From contig CATQIB010000015.1 in the NCBI GenBank assembly GCA_958296185.1, positions 57,024 to 121,023 of the forward strand: DNA of 64,000 bases. Reading direction: 5' to 3'. Within the stretch, counting starts at the first letter, position 1. Each line of letters opens with the position of its first letter. Shown piece by piece: positions 28,873 to 36,998 of the stretch. This stretch comes from an uncultured Mesonia sp. (GTDB lineage Bacteria > Bacteroidota > Bacteroidia > Flavobacteriales > Flavobacteriaceae). Under the pieces are notes generated by a model that was not told the DNA's origin, ran no database searches, and saw nothing but the letters and a program-made list of their open reading frames with translations. The position numbers were made by a program, and so were the translations under genes.

Positions 28873-28971
28873 GGTTAAGGTAAACCTATTTTAATTACGG
28901 TATAATTACCTTGATACACTGTATCCAGTACAAAGCTGTATTAAAAATGTATATTTGAGTTGATATTACGA
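28873..28971 (+). promoter_or_regulatory. Promoter-bearing junction element, copy 2
   Basis: The most divergent copy (GGTTAAGGTAAACC), but it keeps TATATTTG (28950-28957) exactly 14 nt before the GTT of GTTGCCTACC (28972). Upstream sequence (TTGCATCACGTTCTC) also aligns to copies 3 and 4. Confidence 0.6.
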
Positions 28972-28997
28972 GTTGCCTACCATTATGAAAAACGTCT

Positions 28998-29699
28998 ATG
29001 AAAAAGAGTTTAATAATATTGATAATAATTGCTTTTGCGTTTCAAAGTTGCGAAAAGGAAGATGATTTAATAAGTCAAAACTGTGAAGCAAATTGTACTG
29101 AAATAGTCGGAAAATTGATGACTGAGAATGGAACTACACCAATAACAAATCAGAAAATTACTGTTGTCTGGGACAATACACGCTTAGGATTCGGAACAGT
29201 AAGAACAAAAGCGACTGCAAGAACTGACTCAAATGGCGACTTTAGTATAAGTTTCTTTATGCGAGACGACGAATTAGAAAGCGGAATTCATAGAATGAGA
29301 TTTGATAAACTTAATGAAAATAAATTTCTTCGTTCAGATTTGAATGGAATGCCATCAATTCCATCTGTTCGGGATACTTTGGTTGTTCGGAACCATAATG
29401 TTGTTAAGAAAGCTTTTGTGAATTTAACTCTATTAAATCTTGAAGACATCCAAGGTAGTGACCAACTTTGGACAAATTTTGAATATCCACGACCCTCAGG
29501 TTTTTCTCAATCTATCGATGGCAATATAAGAGGTTGGACAAACGAGTTTGACAGCAATCAATTATTGGAAACAGCAGGAAATCAACCAGTGGTTATTGAA
29601 ATTGTACGTAAAATTAACGATATAACAACGAGAGAAAACGATACGCTATTTATCGATGCAGGAAAGACTTTGGATTACACAGTTGATTTCAATAATTAA
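28998..29699 (+). CDS. Lipoprotein with carboxypeptidase-regulatory-like domain (cassette 4)
   Basis: 233 residues with a lipoprotein signal (MKKSLIILIIIAFAFQSCEK, Cys at residue 18). A CNA-B/carboxypeptidase-regulatory-like beta domain follows (VGKLMTENGTTPITNQKITVVW, ATARTDSNGDFSISFF). The rest is beta-rich and unassigned. It lies 26 nt behind the junction at 28972 and is expressed presumably from element copy 2. The unit's 3' end (AGTGCCAATAACTAAGCG at 29706-29723) resembles the end of the WG-repeat cassette rather than the complement of its own start, so the right boundary may have been exchanged. Confidence 0.75.
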   Translation: MKKSLIILIIIAFAFQSCEKEDDLISQNCEANCTEIVGKLMTENGTTPITNQKITVVWDNTRLGFGTVRTKATARTDSNGDFSISFFMRDDELESGIHRMRFDKLNENKFLRSDLNGMPSIPSVRDTLVVRNHNVVKKAFVNLTLLNLEDIQGSDQLWTNFEYPRPSGFSQSIDGNIRGWTNEFDSNQLLETAGNQPVVIEIVRKINDITTRENDTLFIDAGKTLDYTVDFNN

Positions 29700-29732
29700 A
29701 AAACTAGTGCCAATAACTAAGCGTTCCCCCCG

Positions 29733-29888
29733 CTGCTGCGCGATTGCATCGCGTTTTCTATTCCTTTTAAGTCAAGTCAACTCGATAGGTTAATGATGAC
29801 TCTATCTTATTTACTTCCCAATAACCTAGTTGCATTTTATCCAATAAAGAAATTGTTTTAAAAGTGTATATTTGAGTTGATATAACGA
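29733..29888 (+). promoter_or_regulatory. Promoter-bearing junction element, copy 3
   Basis: About 155 bp almost identical to 33245-33407. It contains a hairpin (GCGATTGCATCGC), CTCGATAGGTTAATGATG, CCTAGTTGCATTTTATCC and TATATTTG (29867-29874), then 14 nt to the GTT of the cassette start at 29889. Confidence 0.7.
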
Positions 29889-29901
29889 GTTGCCAATAAT
29901 T

Positions 29902-30465
29902 ATGAAAAAACTACTACTAATCATCATATTTTTAATTCCTATTTTAAACTTTAGTCAAGCTCAAAAATCTTATTTGGAATTAATTGACGAAGCTAAAACC
30001 AAGAAGAATGCATCTGAAATTGAAAAATTAATTATCGGAACTTGGGAATTCCAGAAATTAACTGATAAAAATGGAAAAGTAATTTCTCAAAGAAATCATA
30101 TTGTTAACGATACAATAACAGCAACAGAAAATATTTGGAGACCAAGTATGCAGATAAATCAAAACGGAACTTATAAATTAATCGGTTGTGAAAATTCAGC
30201 AAATTGTGAAACAGGAAAATGGATATATGATAAAGAATTTAAATTATTCCGAATGACTTTTGACAAACCAAAATACAATGTCCCTATTGACAGAGTTTCA
30301 CCTGAGCTCTTAGAAAAATTAAAAAAATCCGGAACATTAAAGGAGTTTAAAAAAAATGAAATCGAATTTGTCGAAATTACAGAAAATGAATTAAAAGTAT
30401 TTGACCTTTTGCCAAGTGACGGAACTGAATTAAAATACAATATACTTGTGTATCGAAAGAAATAA
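29902..30465 (+). CDS. Exported lipocalin-like protein (cassette 5)
   Basis: 187 residues from the Met at 29902, which gives a proper signal peptide (MKKLLLIIIFLIPILNFSQA); the frame opens four codons earlier. The mature protein has a GTWEFQKLTDKNGK strand like lipocalin-like domains, a mid-chain CENSANCETGKWIYD stretch with a Cys pair, and a Lys/Glu-rich end. Function unknown. The cassette is textbook in form: it starts GTTGCCAATA at 29889-29898 and ends with the exact reverse complement TATTGGCAAC at 30467-30476, two nt after the stop codon. Confidence 0.75.
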   Translation: MKKLLLIIIFLIPILNFSQAQKSYLELIDEAKTKKNASEIEKLIIGTWEFQKLTDKNGKVISQRNHIVNDTITATENIWRPSMQINQNGTYKLIGCENSANCETGKWIYDKEFKLFRMTFDKPKYNVPIDRVSPELLEKLKKSGTLKEFKKNEIEFVEITENELKVFDLLPSDGTELKYNILVYRKK

Positions 30466-30466
30466 C

Positions 30467-30603
30467 TATTGGCAACAACGTGTAAGCGCAATAACTGCGG
30501 AATTTTCTACCGAAAATTCCACGCGTTTTTGCTATCTTTAGTGCTGCGGTGGAAAATACTCGCGTATTTTCCCGTTACTGACGCTTACACAAACCCGTTA
30601 GCT
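30467..30603 (+). repeat. attC-like recombination site 5 (best example)
   Basis: R''-like TTGGCAAC, then GTGTAAGCG (30480-30488), an imperfect internal hairpin region, CGCTTACAC (30582-30590), spacer AAACCC and GTTAGCT (30597-30603). The inner boxes are perfect 9-bp complements. The outer box pairs with the start of the same cassette (29889). Size is about 137 bp. Confidence 0.75.
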
Positions 30604-30671
30604 ACAATGTTGAAAAATGAACTTTCCTGAAATAGGTTGACTAAAAATTAAACCCTTAATTATAGTCACTT

Positions 30672-31130
30672 ATGAAAACAAAAAAAGACCACTGGCGAAA
30701 AAAAAGCTATCAAAAAGTCAATCTAGAAACCAAACTTTTAGTCGTTGACCAAATTCTAACCGGACACATCTCTAGCACGCAAGCTTCCAAAAAATATGAT
30801 GTTCCTAGAACAACTATTACCTATTGGTTAAGAAAATACAGTACCTTAGTACAACAAAGTAATGGTATGAGTAAAAACGATGAAATTAAAAAGTTAAAGG
30901 AAAAGATTGAGGAACTGGAGTTTCAGAAAGACTTTCAGCAAGACATTATTGCTGATATGGAACTTATTACAGGGGTAGATATGGCAAAAAAGTCATTGCC
31001 CAAAACATTAGTAAAAGAGATAGAGCAAAAGAAAAAAGCACGTATAAAAGAAAGTGGCTCTATGGATGTTTTGGGATATCTAAACAAGCTTTCTACAAAA
31101 GAATCAAAGCACAACAAAAACAAGAAATAG
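30672..31130 (+). CDS. IS3-family OrfA (helix-turn-helix)
   Basis: 152 residues. The N-terminus has a HTH_28-like DNA-binding domain (SSTQASKKYDVPRTTITYWLRKY). A leucine-zipper-like coiled coil follows (NDEIKKLKEKIEELEFQKDFQQ), usual for OrfA oligomerisation. The heptamer TTTGGGA at 31070-31076 (read T TTG GGA) fits the X XXY YYZ rule for -1 slippage. After it the OrfB frame reads ISKQAFYKRIKA, a normal continuation, so OrfA beyond that point is probably only the unshifted product. Confidence 0.85.
   Translation: MKTKKDHWRKKSYQKVNLETKLLVVDQILTGHISSTQASKKYDVPRTTITYWLRKYSTLVQQSNGMSKNDEIKKLKEKIEELEFQKDFQQDIIADMELITGVDMAKKSLPKTLVKEIEQKKKARIKESGSMDVLGYLNKLSTKESKHNKNKK
31070..31076 (+). promoter_or_regulatory. 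Programmed -1 frameshift heptamer of the IS
   Basis: T TTG GGA in the OrfA frame can re-pair as TTT GGG. The OrfB frame is open from ATA at 31076 onward and fuses sensibly to OrfA, producing the OrfAB transposase. Confidence 0.7.
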
Positions 31131-31150
31131 ACCATCAAAAGTTAATCAAA

Positions 31151-31924
31151 TTGGTTAAGGACTACCGTAAAAAAGTAGGCTCAAAAACGGGCGGGATTAA
31201 ACTTTATGCAGAACTAAAACAAGACTTTATAAACGCTGACATTAAGATTGGCAGGGATAAGTTTTACCGTTTCTTAAGACTCAATAATCTTTTAGTTCCA
31301 AAACGTAAAAATTACATCACCACCACCAACTCAAACCATATGTACAAAAAATATAAAAACCTAGTTAAAGATCAGGTTCCTACTCGTCCAGAACAATTAT
31401 GGGTAAGCGATATCACTTACATTAAAACACAATACGGCCATAATTATTTAGCCATTGTTACAGACGCTTATTCCAAGCAAATTATGGGCTATAAACTAGA
31501 TAACCATATGAGAACATCGCTTTGCATAGATGCGCTCGCTATGGCCATTAAAAATAGAGAATACCCAAGTGAAAGACTCATCCATCATTCCGATAGAGGT
31601 TTTCAATACTGTAACCCCAAATACACCCAATTTGCTGAAAAAAATAATATTGTTATGAGTATGACCGAACAGTATGATCCTTATGAAAACGCAGTTGCAG
31701 AGCGTATTAACAGGACACTTAAATATGAATATGGATTAAAACAAACGATTAAAAACACTGAATTAGCGCAGAAAATGACAGCACAAGCAGTGTATATTTA
31801 CAATAACCTAAGAACACATTTTAGCCTGGATTTAAGAAAGCCAGCTGAAGTCCACAAAAATCCAACGATCAAATACAGATCCTATCGAAAAAATAATGTA
31901 AATTTACCTGAACTTACTATCTAA
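31151..31924 (+). CDS. IS3-family transposase OrfB (DDE integrase core)
   Basis: 257 residues from the first internal start; the frame is open back to 31076 and is most likely translated as the OrfAB fusion. An HTH_21-like segment (GGIKLYAELK) precedes the rve catalytic core, which carries the triad in WVSDITYI, HHSDRGFQY and NAVAERINRTLKYE. All three acidic residues are present, so the enzyme looks intact. Confidence 0.9.
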   Translation: MVKDYRKKVGSKTGGIKLYAELKQDFINADIKIGRDKFYRFLRLNNLLVPKRKNYITTTNSNHMYKKYKNLVKDQVPTRPEQLWVSDITYIKTQYGHNYLAIVTDAYSKQIMGYKLDNHMRTSLCIDALAMAIKNREYPSERLIHHSDRGFQYCNPKYTQFAEKNNIVMSMTEQYDPYENAVAERINRTLKYEYGLKQTIKNTELAQKMTAQAVYIYNNLRTHFSLDLRKPAEVHKNPTIKYRSYRKNNVNLPELTI

Positions 31925-31982
31925 AAGTAGTAGTTAATCAACCAAAAAAGACCGTAAAAAAGGTCAACCTATTTCAGTATAA

Positions 31983-32852
31983 TACAAAAAAAGCATATTT
32001 ATAATATTAGTTACATATTCGACAATTATTTCTTGTCAACAAAAAGCGTATGCACAAACTCTAGAACCTTATAAAATTGATAGTCTTTGGGGATTTAAAG
32101 AAAGTAATGGAAATGTGAAAATTGAACCGCAATTTCAATATGCAAAGGTGTTTACGAACAATTTTGCCGTTGTCGCAAAGAACAATAAACTCGGATTAAT
32201 AAACAAAGCAAATAAAATCATCATACCATTTGAATATGAATATTTAAAGCATCTTAAGAACGATAAATTTATATTTGGTTATCGAGCAAAATATTTTGGC
32301 GAATATAATTTGGGTATAATCGATACATTAAATAATGTTTTGATTAAACCAATCTATAGTAGAATTAAGCTTAAAAATAATATTTTAGAAACTGTAATTC
32401 AAGAAGATAGTATAATTGAAAAAGGAGTAATTGGTGATACTCGTTCTATCAAAAATAAACGTGGATTAATAACGCTAAATGGAGAAAGAATTTTGCCGAA
32501 TGAATTTGATTATATAAGTTGGTTAGAAAATGGTTTAATAGTTTTAAGTAAAGATAATCTTCAAGCATTGTATAATCCAGACGGAACGAAATTGACCGAA
32601 TTTGATTATATAGTTATTGGAGAATTTAATAACGGATTGTCTAAAGTTCGAAAAGGAGATAAGTATGGTTTTATTAACAAAAATGGTAAACTAAAAATCC
32701 CAACCGAATTCGATATGTGTTATCCATTTGAGAATGGATTTTCGAGAATTGAATTAAATGATAAATGGGGAATAATAGATACGAACGGAAAATATGTTTA
32801 CGAACCGAAATATAGTTTCGAAGAAATGAAAAAGCGCATAAAAACACTGTAG
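31983..32852 (+). pseudogene. WG-repeat lipoprotein decapitated by the IS (cassette 6)
   Basis: The frame is open from 31983 and reads YKKSIFIILVTYSTIISCQQ, a lipoprotein signal lacking its start Met. WG-type repeats follow (KLGLINKANKIIIPFEY, RGLITLNGERILPNEFDYI, YGFINKNGKLKIPTEFDM, WGIIDTNGKYVYEPKY). The original start region remains left of the IS (AAAAATGAA at 30612-30620). The longest frame with a start codon today begins at a GTG at 32115 and would lack the export signal. Cassette start GTTAGCTACA (30597) is mirrored by TGTAGCTAA at 32849-32857 across the stop codon. Confidence 0.75.
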
Positions 32853-33244
32853 CTAATAACTAAGCGTTCAATAACTAAGCGTTCCCCAATGAAAAATCGG
32901 GGCAAGCTGTGTGGCCGGTACAGCCTGTCCCGACTTCTTTTTACGGGAGCCTAACATGAACGCCGTGTTGACTAACCCGGCTGTTTTTATGTTGGTACTA
33001 TGGGGTTTAATCTATTGCTGTGCTGCCCTTTTAGAGATGATTAGCCACATTTCTTTTCTTAGCGGTAGACTTAGGATACCCAAAAAGCTTATAATTTGAA
33101 CCTCTTTGCGTATTGAATGGTTTATTGCTATCACTTTATGTGGTTTTTCTTGATTTTGGGGTGTAGCATTCTATTACGTCTTGAAGAATCGTTTTTTATT
33201 ATCATTTAATTTTGTTTTTTGAGGCGTTCAATCCAATATTCTGA
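32849..33244. other. Cassette 6 tail and spacer with a doubtful small ORF
   Basis: TGTAGCTAATAACTAAGCG mirrors the cassette start, and the 13-mer AATAACTAAGCGT is then tandemly repeated. A 47-codon frame (32956-33099, MNAVLTNPAVFMLVLWGLIY) would encode a small membrane protein but has no visible promoter. The GC content here is higher than in the neighbours. No complete inner-box pair was found. Confidence 0.4.
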
Positions 33245-33407
33245 TGGCCCCGTTGCTGTGCGATTGCATCGCGTTTTCTATTCCTTTTAAGCCAAGTCAA
33301 CTCGATAGGTTAATGATGTTCTATCTTATTTACTTCCCAATAACCTAGTTGCATTTTATCCAATAAAGAAATTGTTTTAAAAGTGTATATTTGGGTTGAT
33401 ATAACGA
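33245..33407 (+). promoter_or_regulatory. Promoter-bearing junction element, copy 4
   Basis: Nearly identical to 29733-29888, including the GCGATTGCATCGC hairpin and TATATTTG (33386-33393), again 14 nt before the GTT of GTTGTGCGTA (33408). Confidence 0.7.
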
Positions 33408-33441
33408 GTTGTGCGTAATACCGAAAAAAACCGAACTATAA

Positions 33442-34872
33442 ATGATATTCTCTACTGAATTTAAAATTGAAAGGACAAAAGAAGATGATTGGTTTGACCC
33501 AATTTTATCAACTGACACGAAATTATTTATAGACCCATTTTTAGTTTTCGATTCCGAACACAATTCTTTTAATAATACCCATAAAAAAACAATAGATTTT
33601 TTCAATTTGGCATTTGAAATTGCTTCTGTTTCAAAACCTGATAAAACAGATATAAGGTATCGTCAGTTATTAAGTATGATGAAATTTCCTGAAGTTGAAG
33701 AGGTTTGTTTAGGCTATGCTTCAAGAGGAACTGGTGGTTCTGGTTCAGGTGGAGGATTTTCAAAAATGATAGTTGACTCAATATTTGAATCAATTAAACT
33801 TGGTATAACTAATTTAAATCATTTCGAAGAAATTGGTTTATTTAATGAAGGTTTTGGTTGTGACAGAATTAGTGATATGACAGCAACGTTACTAAAAAAA
33901 GAAATTATAACATACACACAAACAATTTGTGAAAGACATAAAGTACCAACAACTAAAATTAGAATAAACCAATATGAATTTGACTCAAAATTCAAAAGAT
34001 GGAAAGATAAAGAAGTAGACTTACCTTTAAATCCATACACAAAAAAAGGAATTCTACTCGTTCCAAAGCAATTTTTAAGAGAATTACCAACAATAAGTGC
34101 GGATGAATTTTTTGATTATTGCTGGTCGAATATGAATGAAGAATTAAGAGACCAATATGGTATTGAAATAAAAAGTCAAGTAAAAAAATCAGACATTATC
34201 CAAATTGCTCGGCAAAATAGAGAATGGATTGCCGAATACGAAGCTTATCGAAACGAAAAAGGCTCTAATGCTTATGATATTGCAAAAGACCCAAAAGGTT
34301 ATTACAAATGGGTAATTGACACTTTAAATTACGTCAGAGATAATGCTTATAAATTTATTATTCCAAAAAATGAAAAGGATTTTGACAAGTTTACTCAAGA
34401 AGTTCTTGAACAATATGAACACTTTATAGAAAATAATTCGGGATATAAACTTTTATGGGATGATAGAGGAAGAAAACCTAAAAGTGAAGAAGCTTCTCAA
34501 TTGATTTTTACGGGTATTGTAAAACACTATTGTAAAGCTAATAATATAGATTTAAACAGAGAAGCGAATTTAGGAAGAGGACCTGTGGACTTCAAATTTT
34601 CTTCTGGTTACGAGAATAGAGCTTTAATTGAAGTAAAACTTGCAAAGAATTCAAAATTTTGGAATGGACTTGAAAAACAGCTCATAAAATATCTTAAAGT
34701 TGAGGACATTAAAAAAGGTGTGTTTTTAGTAATTTGCTACAATGATAACGATTTAAAGAAAGTATCAAACATAGAGAAAATAACAAAAGAAGTTGGAGAT
34801 AAAAACAAAGTAGATTTAAAAGTAGTAGTTATTGATGCATCATTTGGAAAACCTTCAGCTTCAAAATTATAA
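33442..34872 (+). CDS. Putative PD-(D/E)XK nuclease-like protein (cassette 7)
   Basis: 476 residues of an unrecognised family. Near the C-terminus, GPVDFKF (about residues 379-385) followed by ALIEVKLAKN (about 393-402) is arranged as the Asp...Glu-x-Lys core of PD-(D/E)XK nucleases. The N-terminal 250 residues include FDPILSTDTKLFIDPFLVF and a Gly/Ser-rich loop (SRGTGGSGSGGGFSK near 99) and resemble no domain I know. It is the sole gene of a cassette with perfect 10-nt mirrored ends: GTTGTGCGTA at 33408 and TACGCACAAC at 34882. A single-gene anti-phage nuclease is the favoured guess; no experiment or homology search supports it yet. Confidence 0.65.
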   Translation: MIFSTEFKIERTKEDDWFDPILSTDTKLFIDPFLVFDSEHNSFNNTHKKTIDFFNLAFEIASVSKPDKTDIRYRQLLSMMKFPEVEEVCLGYASRGTGGSGSGGGFSKMIVDSIFESIKLGITNLNHFEEIGLFNEGFGCDRISDMTATLLKKEIITYTQTICERHKVPTTKIRINQYEFDSKFKRWKDKEVDLPLNPYTKKGILLVPKQFLRELPTISADEFFDYCWSNMNEELRDQYGIEIKSQVKKSDIIQIARQNREWIAEYEAYRNEKGSNAYDIAKDPKGYYKWVIDTLNYVRDNAYKFIIPKNEKDFDKFTQEVLEQYEHFIENNSGYKLLWDDRGRKPKSEEASQLIFTGIVKHYCKANNIDLNREANLGRGPVDFKFSSGYENRALIEVKLAKNSKFWNGLEKQLIKYLKVEDIKKGVFLVICYNDNDLKKVSNIEKITKEVGDKNKVDLKVVVIDASFGKPSASKL

Positions 34873-34881
34873 ACAAAGTAC

Positions 34882-35000
34882 TACGCACAACACCGAATAT
34901 AATTTATTGCTTGCTTCTAGCCTACTTACGAAAATCCTCGCGGATTTTCTATTCGGTTTTTATTTGTTAACTTGGTTGCTTAACCACGCAACAAACCATA
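34882..35000 (+). repeat. attC-like site 7, left part (interrupted by an intron)
   Basis: TACGCACAAC (34882-34891) is the reverse complement of the cassette start. ACCGAATA (34892-34899) pairs with TATTCGGT (34950-34957), and a perfect GAAAATCC-TCGC-GGATTTTC hairpin lies between them (34930-34949). Joining position 35000 to 36903 would give a 135-bp site ending GTTAGCA, the same size as the other sites. An internal GTTAACT at 34966 could be an alternative end. Confidence 0.6.
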
Positions 35001-36902
35001 GTGTGCCAAGAATCAACCAAGGCAATAAAACGGTTGAATGCTGTAAATAAGATGATGGTAGGTCCATCAGAGTCTTTGTATAGGCGATGGCTCTAAACCA
35101 CCTAAAGGTGCTTTGATTAATAGTCTTGGTGCTGAGCGTTTAGGAGAATCTAACCCTTGAGGTTAGCAGGTACAAATAAAGGAGTTGAACGCAAGTGAAC
35201 CATTGAAGAGGTGTCGAGAAGTTGCTATCTTCAGTCAAAAGCTACGAAGTATGATACGGAGTGAAAAGTAATGTTAGCGATAACATTAATTACAGAGATA
35301 ACCTATTTATTTTCTGTAAGGCTGGCGTCATTCAGATGGCAAGAACTTTATTTAGGCTTATTTACGGAACTTGGGAAGCTACCTACAAATGTTAAGGGAA
35401 ATGCACAATAGGCACAACCTAGAGGCAAAATACCGATGCTGTATGTAGTGGCAGATTAACCCGTATTAGTGAAGAAGTTTCTGTAATGGAAATGGAGCGA
35501 AGGGGTTAAGTTGTACTGTTATATTTTATCAATCAACTTACAAAATGTGAGGATGAATTTATGGAATGAAACAAAATCAATACCGATAAGTCGCCGAATG
35601 GTTTGGGAGGCTTATCAAAAGGTGCTTTCTAAGCAAGGAAGTGCAGGGATAGATGCTATTGGTATGCGTGAATTTGACGCAAACCGAAGCAAACATCTGT
35701 ACAAACTTTGGAACCGGATGGCATCAGGGAGTTACTTTCCTCCTCCAGTCAAAGAAGTTGAGATACCAAAGAAAGACGGTTCAATCCGTAAACTTGGAAT
35801 ACCAACTATCAGCGACAGGGTTGGACAAATGGTGGTTAAAATGTTTTTAGAACCTAGATTAGAAGCGATTTTCAGTCCAAATTCTTACGGTTATCGCCCC
35901 AATAGAAATGCTCATCAGGCATTATCAAAAGTTAGGGAAAACTGCTGGAAACACAACTGGGTGATAGACTTGGACATTAAAGGTTTCTTTGATACTATAG
36001 ACCACAATAAACTGATGCTTGCGGTAGAGAAACACGTACCCGAAAACTGGGTCAAATTCTATATCAAAAGATGGTTGGAAGCTCCTGTTGTTACAAAGTC
36101 TGGAGAACTAATCGAAAAGCAAGGGAGGGGAACGCCACAAGGCGGAGTAATCAGCCCATTATTGGCAAACCTTTTTCTACATTATGCTTTTGACAAATGG
36201 TTAGAACAAACAGATAAAAATGTAGGTTTCACGCGGTATGCCGATGATGTGATACTACATTGTAACACAAAAGCCCACGCAGAGCAACTATTAAAATTAG
36301 TGCATCAAAGAATGGATTCGGTAGGATTAGAGTTACATCCAGAAAAGACAAAAATTGTCTATTGCCGAGACTATAAACGAAAAGAAAAACACCCAACAGT
36401 TAAATTTGATTTTTTGGGATATTCTTTTCAGCCTAGAACTGCCTACTCCAAGAAAAAGGGTAATCTGTTTTTGGGATATGACTGCGCTATAAGTATTGCT
36501 TCAAGAAAACGAATTGCAGACAAGCTCGAAGAACTCAAGGTAGACAAGCTTACTTTTAAAAGTATTGTAGGAGTAGCACATTATCTTAACCCGATGATTA
36601 GGGGATGGGTGCACTACTATGGTAAATTTAAGCTGTATGAACTTACAAAAGTCTTTCGACTACTTAGTAGGCGATTGGTATGGTGGGCAAGGAAAAGGTA
36701 TAAGCGATATAAAACCAGTATTAGGAAAGGGTATAAATGGTTAGCCACGGTAAGGGAGCAATTTCCAACTTTGTTTTACCATTGGAATTTCTCTCAAATA
36801 AATAGTATTGCTTAGATTTGTACAACAAGAGCCGTGTGAGGGGAGACTTTCAAGCACGGTTCTGTGAGAGGCTTAGGGTGAAATTCCCTTTGTCTACTCG
36901 AT
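35001..36902 (+). mobile_element. Group II intron with maturase
   Basis: The 5' end starts GTGTG as group II introns do, and about 550 nt of structured RNA precede the reverse transcriptase. Domain V is clear at about 36829-36862: GAGCCGTG and CACGGTTC pair, a GAGA tetraloop closes the inner stem, and the AGC triad is present. A domain VI hairpin (GGGTGAAATTCCC) follows and ends CTACTCGAT. I place the 3' splice site at 36902/36903 because joining CCATA to TACAAACACGTTAGC restores the L'-R' arrangement seen in the other attC-like sites. The subclass cannot be settled by eye. Confidence 0.82.
35553..36815 (+). CDS. ltrA: Group II intron reverse transcriptase/maturase
   Basis: 420 residues from the Met at 35553 (GAGGATG); the frame extends upstream to a TTG at 35511. 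RT motifs are in order: VIDLDIKGFFDTIDH, GTPQGGVISPLLANLFLHY and TRYADDVILHC with the YADD catalytic pair. The maturase (X) domain follows (GWVHYYGKF), and the chain ends soon after with no H-N-H endonuclease. Lack of an endonuclease domain and an insertion site in an attC-like hairpin recall the group IIC-attC introns of integrons. The protein splices the intron RNA and promotes its retrohoming. Confidence 0.92.
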   Translation: MNLWNETKSIPISRRMVWEAYQKVLSKQGSAGIDAIGMREFDANRSKHLYKLWNRMASGSYFPPPVKEVEIPKKDGSIRKLGIPTISDRVGQMVVKMFLEPRLEAIFSPNSYGYRPNRNAHQALSKVRENCWKHNWVIDLDIKGFFDTIDHNKLMLAVEKHVPENWVKFYIKRWLEAPVVTKSGELIEKQGRGTPQGGVISPLLANLFLHYAFDKWLEQTDKNVGFTRYADDVILHCNTKAHAEQLLKLVHQRMDSVGLELHPEKTKIVYCRDYKRKEKHPTVKFDFLGYSFQPRTAYSKKKGNLFLGYDCAISIASRKRIADKLEELKVDKLTFKSIVGVAHYLNPMIRGWVHYYGKFKLYELTKVFRLLSRRLVWWARKRYKRYKTSIRKGYKWLATVREQFPTLFYHWNFSQINSIA

Positions 36903-36998
36903 TACAAACACGTTAGCAATAAGTTAAAATAAAAATGGGGAAATTAGCCGAACAGGAACCATAAAACAATAGTAGGCACAAACTAAATTTAAATAATT

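Larger units (their letters stand above)
30627..31977 (+). mobile_element. IS3-family insertion sequence
   Basis: The 1351-bp element is bounded by 15-bp inverted repeats, CTGAAATAGGTTGAC on the left and GTCAACCTATTTCAG on the right. It encodes OrfA and OrfB with a -1 frameshift signal. It separates the start of the WG-repeat lipoprotein gene from its body. No target duplication is evident: the flanks read ACTTTC on the left and TATAAT on the right. Confidence 0.88.

Noticed and set aside
32115..32852. WG-repeat protein as an intact gene starting at 32115
   Set aside because: The frame continues upstream through a lipoprotein signal to the IS edge, so the GTG start would discard the export signal.
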